Positions 1 through 9,380 of a stretch of DNA of 64,000 nucleotides are shown one piece after another. How positions within the stretch are numbered: the stretch's first letter is position 1; each line of letters starts with the position of its first letter. The notes under the pieces were generated by a model, which saw only the letters and a list, made by a program, of their open reading frames with translations, did not search any database and was not told where the DNA came from. Source of the stretch: Pelagimonas sp. (GTDB lineage Bacteria > Pseudomonadota > Alphaproteobacteria > Rhodobacterales > Rhodobacteraceae). Location: positions 269,829-333,828 of the forward strand of contig JAOARQ010000002.1 of assembly GCA_025210455.1 (NCBI GenBank), read 5' to 3'. Position numbers and translations under genes: made by a program.

Positions 1-1689
1 CTGGTCGAAGAGGCCGAAGAACTGGCCCCACCGCGGTTTTCCATCGAAATCCTGCGCAATGATGCAGGTGTTTCTGTCATCGGTCTTGTGCCGACCAGCA
101 CAGATCGCGCAGCCTTGATGGACGATTTCAAAGCTGCCGTAGGCGAAAAAGACGTGATTGACCTGCTTGAAAGCGCAGACTTTCCCGCGCCGCAGGGCTG
201 GATAGCGGCGGTTGATTTTGCCACATCGGCGCTGCGCGACCTGCCGCGCTCAAAGATCTCGGTAGCGGCAGACCGCGTTGCCATCACCGCCATGAGCGAC
301 AGCGAACAGGTGCGTGTGCGTCTGCAAACCACGCTGAACCGCCGCAAACCGGATGATCTGGAACTGGATCTGGATATTTCTGCACCGCGCCCGGTGATTT
401 CGCCCTTCTCACTGCGCTTTGTGATTGACGAGGAAGGCGCCCGGTTTGACGCCTGCTCTGCCGATACTGAAGCCGCGCGCGAAGAAATTCTCGATGCGGC
501 TATGTCGGCTGGGCTTGAGGGGAAATCCTCCTGCACGCTGGGTCTTGGTACGCCGTCACGCCGCTGGGGCAGTGCCGCCAGCATTGCCATCGACAGCCTT
601 GCGGAACTGGGTGGCGGCACGCTGACCTTTGCCAATGCAGACATTCAGCTGCAAGCGCTGGAAGGCACGGATGAGGCCCTGTTTGATCGCGTTGTTGGCG
701 AGCTGGAAAATGCGCTACCGGGAGTCTTTGCCCTGAAAGCCGTGCTGCCGAAACCTGTGGATCAATCCGAAGAAGGCCCACCGGAGTTCACCGCCACGCT
801 CTCTCCCGAAGGTGAGGTACAGCTGCGTGGGCGACTGGCTTCGGAAATTGCGCGCCAGACGGCAGACAGCTATGCCCGCGCCCGCTTTACATCGGGGGCG
901 GTCTATACTGCTGCACGGTTGGCTGAAAACCTGCCGATGGATTGGTCAGCCCGCACCTTAGCCGGGATCGAAGTTCTGTCGATGCTCAACAACGGCTCGG
1001 TCACCGTGCAGCCTGACAGCGTTGTGGTTGCCGGTCAGACCGGCAATCCTGACGCCAAAGCGCAGATTACCTCGCTGCTCAGCTCCAAGCTTGGGGATAA
1101 CGAAAGCTTTGATATTCGCGTTGAATATGTCGAACGGCTTGACCCGACCCTTGGCATCCCCAAACCCGAAGAATGCCCGGGGCTGATCCTGGAAATCATC
1201 GGGGATCGTAAAATCGCCTTTGAACCGGGGGCCGCAACGCTGGATGCCTCGGCGGCAGACATCATGGATGATCTGGCAGAGCTTTTGAAAAAATGCGGCG
1301 AGATCCCGCTGGAGATCGGTGGCCACACCGATAGTCAGGGGCGCGAGGTAATGAACCAGCAGCTCAGCCAGGAACGGGCGCAGGCGGTTCTGGATGCATT
1401 GCTGCAGCGGCGCGTGCCCACACGCTCTTATGCCGTCAAAGGCTACGGCGAAACCCAACCGATTGCCGACAACGGCACCGCCGAAGGGCGCGAAGAAAAC
1501 CGCCGTATTGAATTCAAACTGCTCGCGCCCGAACCCGAGCCCGCAGCGGCAGATGCTGCTTCTCAGGATGGCACCCCCGCAGCGGAGGAGGAGGGCGCGA
1601 CAGCGACCGAGGACGCCGCCGCCGAACCATCTGCAACAGGCGAAACAAACAATAACGGGGACACCGAAGCCCCTGCGGAAGGAAACTGA
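1..1689 (+). CDS. OmpA-family cell-envelope protein (5' end outside window)
   Basis: The reading frame is open from base 1, so the gene begins upstream of the window and only its last 562 codons are seen. The C-terminal part (about bases 1183-1535) is an OmpA-like peptidoglycan-binding domain: it carries the GGHTDSQG motif, the NQQLSQERAQAV helix and the final ENRRIEFK segment. The long middle part has repeating alpha/beta stretches that resemble BON-type domains of large roseobacter OmpA proteins. This repeat assignment is inference. The tail after the domain is a low-complexity stretch rich in Ala, Glu and Pro. The protein probably ties the envelope to peptidoglycan. The next gene starts one base after its stop. 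Confidence 0.85.
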   Translation: MVEEAEELAPPRFSIEILRNDAGVSVIGLVPTSTDRAALMDDFKAAVGEKDVIDLLESADFPAPQGWIAAVDFATSALRDLPRSKISVAADRVAITAMSDSEQVRVRLQTTLNRRKPDDLELDLDISAPRPVISPFSLRFVIDEEGARFDACSADTEAAREEILDAAMSAGLEGKSSCTLGLGTPSRRWGSAASIAIDSLAELGGGTLTFANADIQLQALEGTDEALFDRVVGELENALPGVFALKAVLPKPVDQSEEGPPEFTATLSPEGEVQLRGRLASEIARQTADSYARARFTSGAVYTAARLAENLPMDWSARTLAGIEVLSMLNNGSVTVQPDSVVVAGQTGNPDAKAQITSLLSSKLGDNESFDIRVEYVERLDPTLGIPKPEECPGLILEIIGDRKIAFEPGAATLDASAADIMDDLAELLKKCGEIPLEIGGHTDSQGREVMNQQLSQERAQAVLDALLQRRVPTRSYAVKGYGETQPIADNGTAEGREENRRIEFKLLAPEPEPAAADAASQDGTPAAEEEGATATEDAAAEPSATGETNNNGDTEAPAEGN

Positions 1690-1690
1690 G

Positions 1691-2017
1691 ATGGATAGAT
1701 CGCAGTTCATCATTGTCACGGCCATCATCCTTTTCGTGGCCTTCTGTCTGGGCTGGTTTGCCCATTGGCTGGTGCATCGCTTCCGCCGTGTCAGTCAGGC
1801 TGATATGGATCAGCTTGAACGCATGAGCCAGGAGCTGCACGAAGCAGAGGAAACCCGCGATCAGGCAATCACCTATCTGCAACAACGCGAGGCCGAGCTG
1901 ACCAATCAGCTGGCGCAGACCGAAGCCGAGCTTTCTGCCGCGATGGATGGCCTGCGCGAAGCGCGTCAGGAAGCCGAAGAAATGCGGGTATATGTTGAGC
2001 GTATTCAGCAAAGCTGA
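1691..2017 (+). CDS. Small single-pass membrane protein with coiled coil
   Basis: This encodes 108 residues: an N-terminal membrane segment (about residues 6-27, with FIIVTAIILFVAFCLGW) followed by a basic turn and then a Glu/Gln/Ala-rich heptad region (about 35-105) expected to form a coiled coil. ATG at 1691 was chosen because it lies one base beyond the stop of the OmpA gene and the membrane segment follows at once. I do not recognise a named family. The tight coupling suggests that it works with the OmpA-like protein, perhaps as an inner-membrane partner facing the cytoplasm, but this is inference from position only. Confidence 0.75.
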   Translation: MDRSQFIIVTAIILFVAFCLGWFAHWLVHRFRRVSQADMDQLERMSQELHEAEETRDQAITYLQQREAELTNQLAQTEAELSAAMDGLREARQEAEEMRVYVERIQQS

Positions 2018-2119
2018 TCGCGCCCCCCGCAAACATGAAGTTTTTCTGAATCTCTTTCGAAATACCTGACAGGTGCCCGGGAAAGACCTAAAGACAGGCG
2101 CCAAACCTAGGAGCTGTTG

Positions 2120-2992
2120 ATGTCACAAATTATTTCCGCCCTGTCCGAAGTCTCATCTCGCTATGAAGCACTTTTTGTTGACCTCTGGGGCTGCGTTCAC
2201 AACGGGGTCACAGCCTTCCCCGAAGCTGTCGCTGCATTGCAGCAGTATCGCGCGACCGGTGGTATTGTGGTTCTGGTCACCAATTCGCCCCGCCCGCGCA
2301 GCGGCGTTGAACAGCAGCTGAAGGTCTTTGGCGTGCCAGACGATGCCTACGACGCGATTGCCACCTCAGGCGATTCGGCGCGCTCGGCCATGTTCCAGGG
2401 GGCGGTTGGCGAAAAGGTCTGGTTCATCGGCCAAGCACACGAAACCGCGTTCTTCCAGCCTTTGTCGATCCTTGAACACCCCAAAGAAATCGAAATGGCC
2501 CCGCTGGATGAGGCCGAGGGTATTGTCTGCTGCGGCCCGGAAGATCCAATGGCGGATCCTGATGCGATGCGCCCGCAGTTCTTGCTGACCAAACAGCGTG
2601 GTCTAAAGCTGCTTTGCGCCAACCCCGACATTGTTGTCGACCGCGGTGAAACCCGCGAATGGTGCGCCGGGGCCTTGGCCAAACTCTACACTGAAATGGG
2701 CGGTGAAAGCCTGTATTTCGGCAAACCCCATCCGCCAATCTATGATCTGGCGCGCCGTCGTCTGGCGGCGATCAAACCTGGCATTTCTGACGCCTCTATT
2801 CTGGCAATCGGCGATGGTCCGCAGACAGACATTTCCGGAGCCATGGGGGAAGATCTTGATTCCCTGTTTATTTCCGGTGGTCTGGCACGCTCGGAAACAA
2901 AAACCACCGATCAACCAGAGGTAGAAGCTCTCAACTCCTATCTGGAAAAGGAAAAAATCGCTCCGACCTTTAGCATCGGTATGCTGCGTTAA
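2120..2992 (+). CDS. HAD-superfamily IIA hydrolase (TIGR01459-like)
   Basis: The product is a 290-residue HAD phosphatase of subclass IIA. Motif I is the FVDLWGCVHNG block with the nucleophile Asp at residue 21, motif II is VTNSP (around residue 54), motif III is the Lys of FGKPHPPIY (around 200) and motif IV is AIGDGPQTDISGA (around 235). Such proteins hydrolyse sugar phosphates or similar metabolites; the substrate here is unknown. ATG at 2120 was preferred over the overlapping TTG at 2117 because AGGAG at 2109-2113 sits at the right distance. The Asp to Leu-Trp-Gly variation in motif I is characteristic of the alphaproteobacterial subfamily. Confidence 0.87.
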   Translation: MSQIISALSEVSSRYEALFVDLWGCVHNGVTAFPEAVAALQQYRATGGIVVLVTNSPRPRSGVEQQLKVFGVPDDAYDAIATSGDSARSAMFQGAVGEKVWFIGQAHETAFFQPLSILEHPKEIEMAPLDEAEGIVCCGPEDPMADPDAMRPQFLLTKQRGLKLLCANPDIVVDRGETREWCAGALAKLYTEMGGESLYFGKPHPPIYDLARRRLAAIKPGISDASILAIGDGPQTDISGAMGEDLDSLFISGGLARSETKTTDQPEVEALNSYLEKEKIAPTFSIGMLR

Positions 2993-3097
2993 ACGCACAG
3001 GGGCTTGATTTTTCTGCGGGTGCAAAGTAACAATGTTGCGAAACCTTTCCACCGAGGGTGTGAATATTACCCGGCGGAACATGCTTGAGAGGGCGAA

Positions 3098-3541
3098 ATG
3101 TTGGACAACCTGCCGCGCGGAACGATCTGCATCGAAGATATCGAAATGGGCATGTCGCGGTATCTGCGCAAGCAGATCACCGACAAGGACATCGAACTGT
3201 TTGCCGAAGTCTCGACCGACCGCAATCCGGTGCACTTGGATGATGATTATGCCAATGACACCATCTTTGAAGGCCGCATTGCCCATGGCATGCTGACCGC
3301 CGGGCTGATTTCGGCGGTCATCGGTGAACAACTGCCCGGGCACGGCACGGTGTATATGGGCCAGACCCTGAAGTTTCTGGCCCCGGTCCGCCCCGGCGAT
3401 GTTGTCTATGCCGAGGTAAAAGTGGCCGATATCGACCATGCCAAGCGCCGTGTGACGCTGGATTGCCATTGCTCGGTTGATGGCAAGAAAGTGCTGATTG
3501 GCGAAGCCAAGGTTCTGGCACCGTCGCGCAAGTTCGACTGA
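3098..3541 (+). CDS. MaoC-like (R)-specific enoyl-CoA hydratase
   Basis: A 147-residue single hot-dog-fold protein. The hydratase 2 motif is complete: FAEVSTDRNPVHLDDDY with Asp41 and His46 as the likely catalytic pair, followed by FEGRIAHGML. Proteins of this size hydrate trans-2-enoyl-CoA to (R)-3-hydroxyacyl-CoA and feed fatty acid or polyhydroxyalkanoate metabolism. The actual substrate cannot be told from sequence. A GAGAGGGCG stretch lies just upstream of the ATG. It stands alone and converges on the minus-strand oxidoreductase gene. Confidence 0.85.
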   Translation: MLDNLPRGTICIEDIEMGMSRYLRKQITDKDIELFAEVSTDRNPVHLDDDYANDTIFEGRIAHGMLTAGLISAVIGEQLPGHGTVYMGQTLKFLAPVRPGDVVYAEVKVADIDHAKRRVTLDCHCSVDGKKVLIGEAKVLAPSRKFD

Positions 3542-3553
3542 TCCCAGAAGCGT

Positions 3554-4594
3554 TTACATGCAGGCCGCGACACGGAACCCTTCGGGGATCTCATCGCGGC
3601 CTTCCAATATCAGATCCGCCATGACCTGCGCCACTTTGGGGGCCATGCCAAAGCCGATCTTGAACCCCCCATTTGCCACATAATGCCCGGGGCGATCCGG
3701 CCAGGCCCCAAGGATCGGTGCCCGCGTTTTCGCCCTTGGGCGCACCCCGGCCCAGCGCGCGATCACCTCAGCCCCCTTCAGGTCCGGCAGGATATCGCGG
3801 GCGCGGGCGATCAGCTCATCGGTTTGGGCATCGGTGCTGTTGGGGTCGTCGAATTCACGCTCAGAGGTGGATCCAACCGCGACAGTGCCATCTGCATGCG
3901 GAATGATATGCAACGCCTGCGCAAAGATCTGCGGCGCTTGCCGCGCCTCATAGCGAAACAGCGCTGACTGGCCTTTCACCCCATCACCAACCTTTTTGCC
4001 TAGTTCCTCTGACATAGCGCGCAGCCCCTGCCAGCCGGTGGCCCAGACCACCGCGCCCTCATCACTGGCTTGTGTGGTAATTTCCGTGCCCCGCGCGTTC
4101 AACGCCGCAACCAAGGCGTCACAGGCCCCGCGCGGGCGCATTCTGGCCGTCAGCGTGTCATAGATCAGCAGCCCGGTTGGGCTGTCAGGGGCAAAGTTTC
4201 CTGCTTCCGCGCAGGACACAACCCGCCATTCCGCCTTGCCCTGCCAAAGCTCCTGCGCCCCCAGCGCGCGCTCCTGCGCCAATGCCAGCGTGTGGTCGTC
4301 TGCGATGGGCTGCAAACGTCCGGTGCGCCCATAGCCCGCTGAAACACCGCCTTCGGCCTCGACCTCCTGCCAAAAGCCTTCCGCCATAATCAGGCTTTCA
4401 AACTGAAAGGCTTTCTTGGGGTTCCAGTTTTCCGGCACATGCGGTGCTAGCGCGCCAACGAGACCGCCGGATGAGCCCGCCCCCGGCCCATAGGGGTCAA
4501 CAACGCGCACCTTTGCCCCGCGCTGCACGCAGGCCCAAGCCACCGACAAGCCAAAGGCCCCTGCCCCGCGCACCGTCACATCTACGCTTGTCAT
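3554..4594 (-). CDS. FAD-dependent oxidoreductase, MnmC oxidase-domain-like
   Basis: This 346-residue protein belongs to the D-amino-acid/glycine oxidase (DAO) family. The N-terminal dinucleotide fold is GAGAFG at residues 10-15, ending with the acidic residue of VRVVDPYG, and the C-terminal FAD contact is in the GHYVANGGFKIGFGMAP block. It is divergent from and only 49 bp away from mnmD. In Escherichia coli the two activities are fused in MnmC, where the DAO domain removes the carboxymethyl group from cmnm5-uridine at the tRNA wobble position. The pairing suggests that this is the separate oxidase half. A general amino-acid oxidase remains possible. Confidence 0.78.
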   Translation of the reverse strand: MTSVDVTVRGAGAFGLSVAWACVQRGAKVRVVDPYGPGAGSSGGLVGALAPHVPENWNPKKAFQFESLIMAEGFWQEVEAEGGVSAGYGRTGRLQPIADDHTLALAQERALGAQELWQGKAEWRVVSCAEAGNFAPDSPTGLLIYDTLTARMRPRGACDALVAALNARGTEITTQASDEGAVVWATGWQGLRAMSEELGKKVGDGVKGQSALFRYEARQAPQIFAQALHIIPHADGTVAVGSTSEREFDDPNSTDAQTDELIARARDILPDLKGAEVIARWAGVRPRAKTRAPILGAWPDRPGHYVANGGFKIGFGMAPKVAQVMADLILEGRDEIPEGFRVAACM

Positions 4595-4643
4595 TCTCGC
4601 CCCCTAAGGTCAAAACGTCAGGGATCTTCTAAGGACTTTCCCC

Positions 4644-5309
4644 ATGACAGACCAGAGCCTGGACTGGCGCGACGAGGTTCCTGTCTCGCTGCGCTTTGAT
4701 GACCCTTATTATTCGCTGGAAAACGGACTGGCGGAAACGCGGCATGTGTTTTTGCAGGGCAATGATCTGCCAGCGCGGTTTTGTGATGGGTTCCATGTGG
4801 CCGAGCTGGGCTTTGGCACCGGGTTGAACCTGCTGGCCACGCTACATCTGTGGCGCAGCAGCGGGCAGACTGGTCAGCTGCGGTTCACAACCTTCGAAGC
4901 CTTTCCTTTGAATGGCCCCGAAATGATACGCGCACAAAGCGCCTTTCCCGAACTTGCCAGAATCGCCGCCGATCTGGCCCCCTTTTGGCACGATGATGCG
5001 CGTGACATCACCCTGCCGGATCTGCGATTTTCCATGATTGAGGGGGACGCACGCGAAACACTGGCGCAATGGCCAGAGCAGGCGGATGCCTGGTTTCTTG
5101 ATGGGTTTTCCCCGGCCAAAAACCCAGAACTCTGGTCTGATACACTGATGTCGGATGTGGCAGAGCACACAGCCACAGGCGGTACCATTGCGACCTATAC
5201 CGCCGCAGGCCATGTGCGACGCGCCCTTGCCGCTGCAGGGCTAGAGGTGACACGGGTGCCCGGCTACGGTCGCAAGCGACACATGACAACCGCGCATAAA
5301 CCCGGCTGA
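4644..5309 (+). CDS. mnmD: tRNA (5-methylaminomethyl-2-thiouridine)(34)-methyltransferase MnmD
   Basis: A stand-alone version (221 residues) of the methyltransferase half of MnmC. It transfers a methyl group from S-adenosylmethionine to nm5(s2)U34 of tRNA to make mnm5(s2)U, which tunes wobble decoding. The SAM-binding loop is AELGFGTGLN at residues 53-62, and the diagnostic block DAWFLDGFSPAKNPELW lies near residues 148-164. The C-terminal PGYGRKRHM motif is also typical. Its divergent neighbour encodes the probable oxidase partner. The gene ends 11 bases before a DMT transporter gene and may be cotranscribed with it. Confidence 0.88.
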   Translation: MTDQSLDWRDEVPVSLRFDDPYYSLENGLAETRHVFLQGNDLPARFCDGFHVAELGFGTGLNLLATLHLWRSSGQTGQLRFTTFEAFPLNGPEMIRAQSAFPELARIAADLAPFWHDDARDITLPDLRFSMIEGDARETLAQWPEQADAWFLDGFSPAKNPELWSDTLMSDVAEHTATGGTIATYTAAGHVRRALAAAGLEVTRVPGYGRKRHMTTAHKPG

Positions 5310-5320
5310 AAAGACATAAC

Positions 5321-6190
5321 ATGGCCCAGCAAAACACCCGCACTGGCATCTGGTTAATGGTACTGACCACCTTGCTTTTTGCCCTGCAGGATGGGGTCTC
5401 AAAGCATCTGGCCAGCGAATATAATTCCATGATGGTGGTGATGATCCGCTATTGGTTTTTCGCCGCCTTTGTTATCGCCATGGCCGCGCGACATGCGGGC
5501 GGGTTGAAAGCAGCCGCGCAAAGCGGCATGCCGCGTTTGCAGATCACCCGTGGCGCGCTGCTGGCGCTTGAGATCATCGTTGCCATTCTAGCCTTTGTTC
5601 TGCTGGGATTGGTTGAAACCCATGCGGTTTTTGCCTGCTATCCGCTGATCATCGCCGCCCTATCTGGCCCGGTTCTAGGGGAAAAGGTCGGCTGGCGGCG
5701 CTGGGTGGCGATCGGCATTGGCTTTATTGGGATGCTGATCATCCTGAACCCCTCATCCGGCGTGTTTTCCATCTATGCGCTGGTGCCACTGCTGTCTGCG
5801 GTAATGTTCGCCATCTACGGCCTGCTGACCCGCTATGTGGCGCGTACTGACAGTGCCTCGACCTCGTTCTTTTATACGGGCATTGCCGGGTTGGTGGTGT
5901 CTACCTTGATCGGTATCTGGTTCTGGGAACCGATGACCGGGCGCGATTGGGCCTGGATGATTGCGCTGTGCATGAATGGCGCTGCTGGGCATTTCACCCT
6001 GATCAAGTGTTACGAAGTCGCCGAAGCCAGCGCAGTGCAGCCTTTTGCCTATCTGCAGCTTCCGTTCGCTGCGATGCTGGGGATGATTGTCTTTGGGGAA
6101 GCCCTGCGCACGAATGTTGCCATAGGGGCCGCAATCATTGTGGGCGCAGGGTTGTTCACGCTGTGGCGTGCCCAACGGGCCAAGGATTAA
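5321..6190 (+). CDS. DMT-superfamily (EamA) transporter
   Basis: The 289-residue protein has about ten hydrophobic segments arranged as two EamA repeats, each ending with the usual motif in which a short helix follows a conserved GE (PVLGEKVGWRRW in the first repeat, VFGEALRTNVAIG in the second). Such carriers export or take up amino acids, metabolites or nucleotide sugars across the inner membrane. The substrate is not predictable. The start ATG follows mnmD closely. A second, distantly related DMT gene lies at 20050-20931. Confidence 0.85.
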   Translation: MAQQNTRTGIWLMVLTTLLFALQDGVSKHLASEYNSMMVVMIRYWFFAAFVIAMAARHAGGLKAAAQSGMPRLQITRGALLALEIIVAILAFVLLGLVETHAVFACYPLIIAALSGPVLGEKVGWRRWVAIGIGFIGMLIILNPSSGVFSIYALVPLLSAVMFAIYGLLTRYVARTDSASTSFFYTGIAGLVVSTLIGIWFWEPMTGRDWAWMIALCMNGAAGHFTLIKCYEVAEASAVQPFAYLQLPFAAMLGMIVFGEALRTNVAIGAAIIVGAGLFTLWRAQRAKD

Positions 6191-6270
6191 GATCGCCTCC
6201 AAAAGGGCGTCTGATTTTCTCAACCGCTGGACTTTTGAAAATAGCCCAGTCCCTGACCGCGGGTGAGGGC

Positions 6271-6338
6271 AAAGCCCCCGCCCATGGGGGCGGTCGGGGG
6301 CTGGGCGGCGTCGCCGCCCAAATATTCGGCACTTGAAG
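6271..6338. repeat. GC-rich intergenic palindromes with conserved tail
   Basis: The gap between the converging DMT and lytic transglycosylase genes (6191-6378) holds a hairpin around 6278-6293, a perfect 8+1+8 palindrome at 6303-6319 (GGGCGGCG T CGCCGCCC) and then the tail AAATATTCGGCACTTG. The 26-base piece 6313-6338 matches 28925-28950 at 22 of 26 positions. Roseobacter genomes carry many dispersed intergenic palindromes of this general look, so it may act both as a repeat and as a terminator for the converging genes. The repeat-family status is inference. Confidence 0.5.
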
Positions 6339-6378
6339 TTCCACCAGGTGCCCAGCGCGTTTTCTATGCAAAGCAGAC

Positions 6379-8328
6379 TTAGTTCCCCACCTTCATCGTA
6401 CTACCAACCAGTTCTTTGGAAAACGTCACCGGATGCGGTGGTTGGCCTAGCCGGGCGCGGTAGACTGGCAGGCTTTCTGTCACGCGCATCACATAGTTCC
6501 GCGTTTCATCAAAGGGGATATGTTCGATCCAATCGACGATATCCATGCGCCCTTTCAACGGGTTGCCAAACTGGCCCATCCATTTTTCCGGGCGCGACGG
6601 CCCGGCGTTATACCCCGCCGACATCATCACAGCATTGCCGCCAAAGCGGTCTGACAGCTCGGCCAGATAGGCGGCCCCCAGCGTGGCGTTATAGGCCGGA
6701 TCCGTCAGCAGTTTGTCTTTGCCGTAGGCCAGATCCAGCTTGCTCGAGACCTCTTTTGCGGTGCGCGGCATCAGTTGCATCAGCCCGCGCGCACCCGCGC
6801 CCGAGATCACCTTGGGGTCAAATTCGGATTCACGGCGCGAGATGGCCAGAACCAGCTCTTTCGGCACCGCAAAATCGCGCGCCACCAGATCAGGGTGCAG
6901 CGCGTAGTAAGGCCCCGGCAATTCGATGCTTTCCTGCGCCGCACGTTTGCCCAGCATCACCTGAATATGCGGGCGGCGCATCTGGATCAGCATTGATCCC
7001 AGCTGACCTTTGCCCTGCCGATCCAAGCCCTCTGAAAGATGGGTCAAAAAGCGCTCGGCCAAATCCAGCTCACCGGCGCGCAGCAAAACAATCGCCGCGC
7101 GAAACACCGATGATCGGGTGAACTCTGCCTGACGCCAGTCGCCAAAATCTTCTGTGCCGGCCAGCGCAGGATCAGGCGCGATGCCGCCACGTTCCGCCGC
7201 CAGCAACCCATAGAAAGAGGTCTGGAATTTGGCCCCTTCGGCATAGGCGGCACGCGCAGCTTTCTTATTGCCAAGCGCCTCATGCGCCCGCCCCTGCCAA
7301 TAGCCCGCGCGCCCCAAAGAAATCGGTGTCCAGACCGCCTGGCGGAAACGTTTGAAATGGGTCAGCGCCTGATCCGGTTTGTTCAGAAAGCGCAGCGCCA
7401 GATAGCCCGACAGCCACTCCAGATCCGCAAAGTTGCTGCCCTTTTCCAGCCCATGCTGCGAAGCAAGCTGATAGGCCACTTTGTGATTGCCCGCGCGCAT
7501 CTGCCTGCGCACCAGATCGCGCCGGGGCCGGGCCCAGGGTTCGGCCTGCCCCAGAAGCTTTGCGGATTTTGAACGCTCAAGCAGCAGTTCAACCGCTTCG
7601 GCACGCCGCCCTTTGCGATAGCGCCAGTTGAAACGTTCAAAGGCCAGACCGGGATCAGATTGCAGGGCCTCAGGCACCTTGCCGATCAAGGTATCCACCC
7701 CCGGCGCCTGCGCGCGCAATGCCAGCCGCGCCTCGGCCAGAGCCTGCCAATCCTTATCAACCAACGGCACCATCGCTGCCGCATTTTTCGCCCAGCCTTT
7801 CCAGAGCGCCATATCCAGCCGTTCTGTGTGCAGGGGGGTAACCAATTTCTTCCAATCGTTCAGAAAGGCCTGTCGTTCATCACTGGACAGCGCAAGCGAC
7901 GTCCAGGCAGATTTGATTACCTCTTCGGCCTGTGTCTTTTGGCCCTGTGCCTTCAGAACCCGTGCCAGCGACAGCGCGCCCGACCCGGTTCTGGGCGTAT
8001 AGCCATCATAAAAGGCGGCAATCTGCGATCTGCGCGCCTCATTCATGGCAATTTCGACGTTCTCTTTCAGATAAGGCAGACCGGGCCAGTTTGGATTGCG
8101 CGCCAGAAAATCCATCGCCAGCTGCGCATCGCCATTTCCTGCCCGCAGATAATGCCAGAGAATCACATCAAGCGATTCCCGACCATCTGTGCGCGCCTCG
8201 ATTCGGGCGGCAGCCCAGTTGCCATCGCGCATTGCGCGCATCGCCTTTTGCAAACCCTCCCCGGTTTGCTGCGCCGAAACAGCGCAGGTGGTGCATAGGA
8301 TCAATACCAGGGCAATCAAACGCGACAT
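6379..8328 (-). CDS. Soluble lytic murein transglycosylase (Slt family)
   Basis: A 649-residue periplasmic protein. It has a signal peptide (MSRLIALVLILCTTCAVSAQ), a long alpha-helical superhelix of TPR-like repeats that makes the ring, and a C-terminal SLT catalytic domain (about 495-640). The catalytic Glu is in SRRESEFDP, followed by GARGLMQLMP and the late AYNAGPSRPEKW motif. It cleaves the MurNAc-GlcNAc bond of peptidoglycan with formation of the 1,6-anhydro ring. ATG at 8328 was preferred over the upstream in-frame start at 8400 because it begins the signal peptide directly. It is divergent from dapA. Confidence 0.9.
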   Translation of the reverse strand: MSRLIALVLILCTTCAVSAQQTGEGLQKAMRAMRDGNWAAARIEARTDGRESLDVILWHYLRAGNGDAQLAMDFLARNPNWPGLPYLKENVEIAMNEARRSQIAAFYDGYTPRTGSGALSLARVLKAQGQKTQAEEVIKSAWTSLALSSDERQAFLNDWKKLVTPLHTERLDMALWKGWAKNAAAMVPLVDKDWQALAEARLALRAQAPGVDTLIGKVPEALQSDPGLAFERFNWRYRKGRRAEAVELLLERSKSAKLLGQAEPWARPRRDLVRRQMRAGNHKVAYQLASQHGLEKGSNFADLEWLSGYLALRFLNKPDQALTHFKRFRQAVWTPISLGRAGYWQGRAHEALGNKKAARAAYAEGAKFQTSFYGLLAAERGGIAPDPALAGTEDFGDWRQAEFTRSSVFRAAIVLLRAGELDLAERFLTHLSEGLDRQGKGQLGSMLIQMRRPHIQVMLGKRAAQESIELPGPYYALHPDLVARDFAVPKELVLAISRRESEFDPKVISGAGARGLMQLMPRTAKEVSSKLDLAYGKDKLLTDPAYNATLGAAYLAELSDRFGGNAVMMSAGYNAGPSRPEKWMGQFGNPLKGRMDIVDWIEHIPFDETRNYVMRVTESLPVYRARLGQPPHPVTFSKELVGSTMKVGN

Positions 8329-8465
8329 GTTCTTGCATTTTCTCCGTTGAACAGGAATAGACGCCTCTTGAGAGGATATAGCTGCGCACGGTGTCTTCAA
8401 CTCACAATACCGTCGTTGGCGATTATCTTCCTGTTCATGACCTATTTTGATGAAAGGAGCGTGTC

Positions 8466-9338
8466 ATGCTTAAGGGATCAATGCCTGCACTGGTGACGCC
8501 GTTTAAAGACGGTGCAGTGGATTTTGATACGCTCAAACGGTTGGTCGACTGGCAGATCGATCAGGGCAGCCATGGGCTGGTGCCTGTGGGCACAACCGGC
8601 GAAAGCCCGACCCTAACCCATGACGAGCACGAGGCCGTGATTGAAACCGTAGTCAAGCAGGCTGCTGGCCGTGTGCCGGTGATTGCCGGGGCCGGGTCAA
8701 ACAATACTGCAGAAACCGTGCGTTTCATGAAGCACGCCAAAGCGGTTGGTGCGGATGCGGCGCTGGTGGTCACCCCCTATTACAACAAGCCGACCCAGTC
8801 TGGCATGATCGCGCATTTCAAAGCCGCCTATGAGGCCGCAGATCTGCCGATCGTGATCTACAATATCCCCGGTCGCTCGGTTGTGGATATGACGCCTGCC
8901 ACCATGGGTGAACTGGCCAAGCTGGACCGCATCATCGCTGTCAAAGACGCCACAGGGGATCTGGCGCGGGTCTGCCAGCAACGGATCACATGCGGCACCG
9001 ATTTCATCCAGCTTTCGGGTGAAGATGCCACCGCGCATGGGTTCAATGCCCAGGGCGGCGTTGGCTGTATCTCGGTAACAGCAAATGTGGCCCCGGCGCT
9101 TTGTGCCGCGCTGCAAAATGCCTGTACCGCTGGCGACTATGCCAAGGCGCTGGAACTTCAGGATAAGCTGATGCCGCTGCATCAGGCGATCTTTACCGAG
9201 CCGGGCCTGTGTGGCGCGAAATACGCTATGGCCAAGCTGGGCCTGTGCGATGCAGAGGTGCGCCTGCCGCTTGAACCGGTGACAGCGCAAACCGCTGCAA
9301 AGCTGGATGCAGCTTTGGCCCACGCGGGTCTGATCTAA
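8466..9338 (+). CDS. dapA: 4-hydroxy-tetrahydrodipicolinate synthase
   Basis: The 290-residue enzyme condenses pyruvate with aspartate semialdehyde, the first committed step of lysine and diaminopimelate synthesis. Key parts are present: GTTGESPTL near residues 42-50 for pyruvate binding, the catalytic Tyr in [10 protein letters not shown] (about 133), and the Schiff-base Lys in AVKDATGD (about 161). AAAGGAG is a strong ribosome site just ahead of the ATG. The length matches the family. It is transcribed alone, divergent from the lytic transglycosylase, which also serves peptidoglycan metabolism. Confidence 0.95.
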   Translation: MLKGSMPALVTPFKDGAVDFDTLKRLVDWQIDQGSHGLVPVGTTGESPTLTHDEHEAVIETVVKQAAGRVPVIAGAGSNNTAETVRFMKHAKAVGADAALVVTPYYNKPTQSGMIAHFKAAYEAADLPIVIYNIPGRSVVDMTPATMGELAKLDRIIAVKDATGDLARVCQQRITCGTDFIQLSGEDATAHGFNAQGGVGCISVTANVAPALCAALQNACTAGDYAKALELQDKLMPLHQAIFTEPGLCGAKYAMAKLGLCDAEVRLPLEPVTAQTAAKLDAALAHAGLI

Positions 9339-9380
9339 AAATATAACTCGGCGTGGGCCAATGGTCCGCGCCAGCTGTTT

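Noticed and set aside
2603..3469. 288-residue frame on the minus strand across the HAD and MaoC genes
   Set aside because: It spans two well-supported plus-strand genes and their spacer, with no family match.
6333..7121. 262-residue plus-strand frame opposite the lytic transglycosylase
   Set aside because: It lies opposite the catalytic SLT domain and has low-complexity Arg/Pro/Ser sequence.
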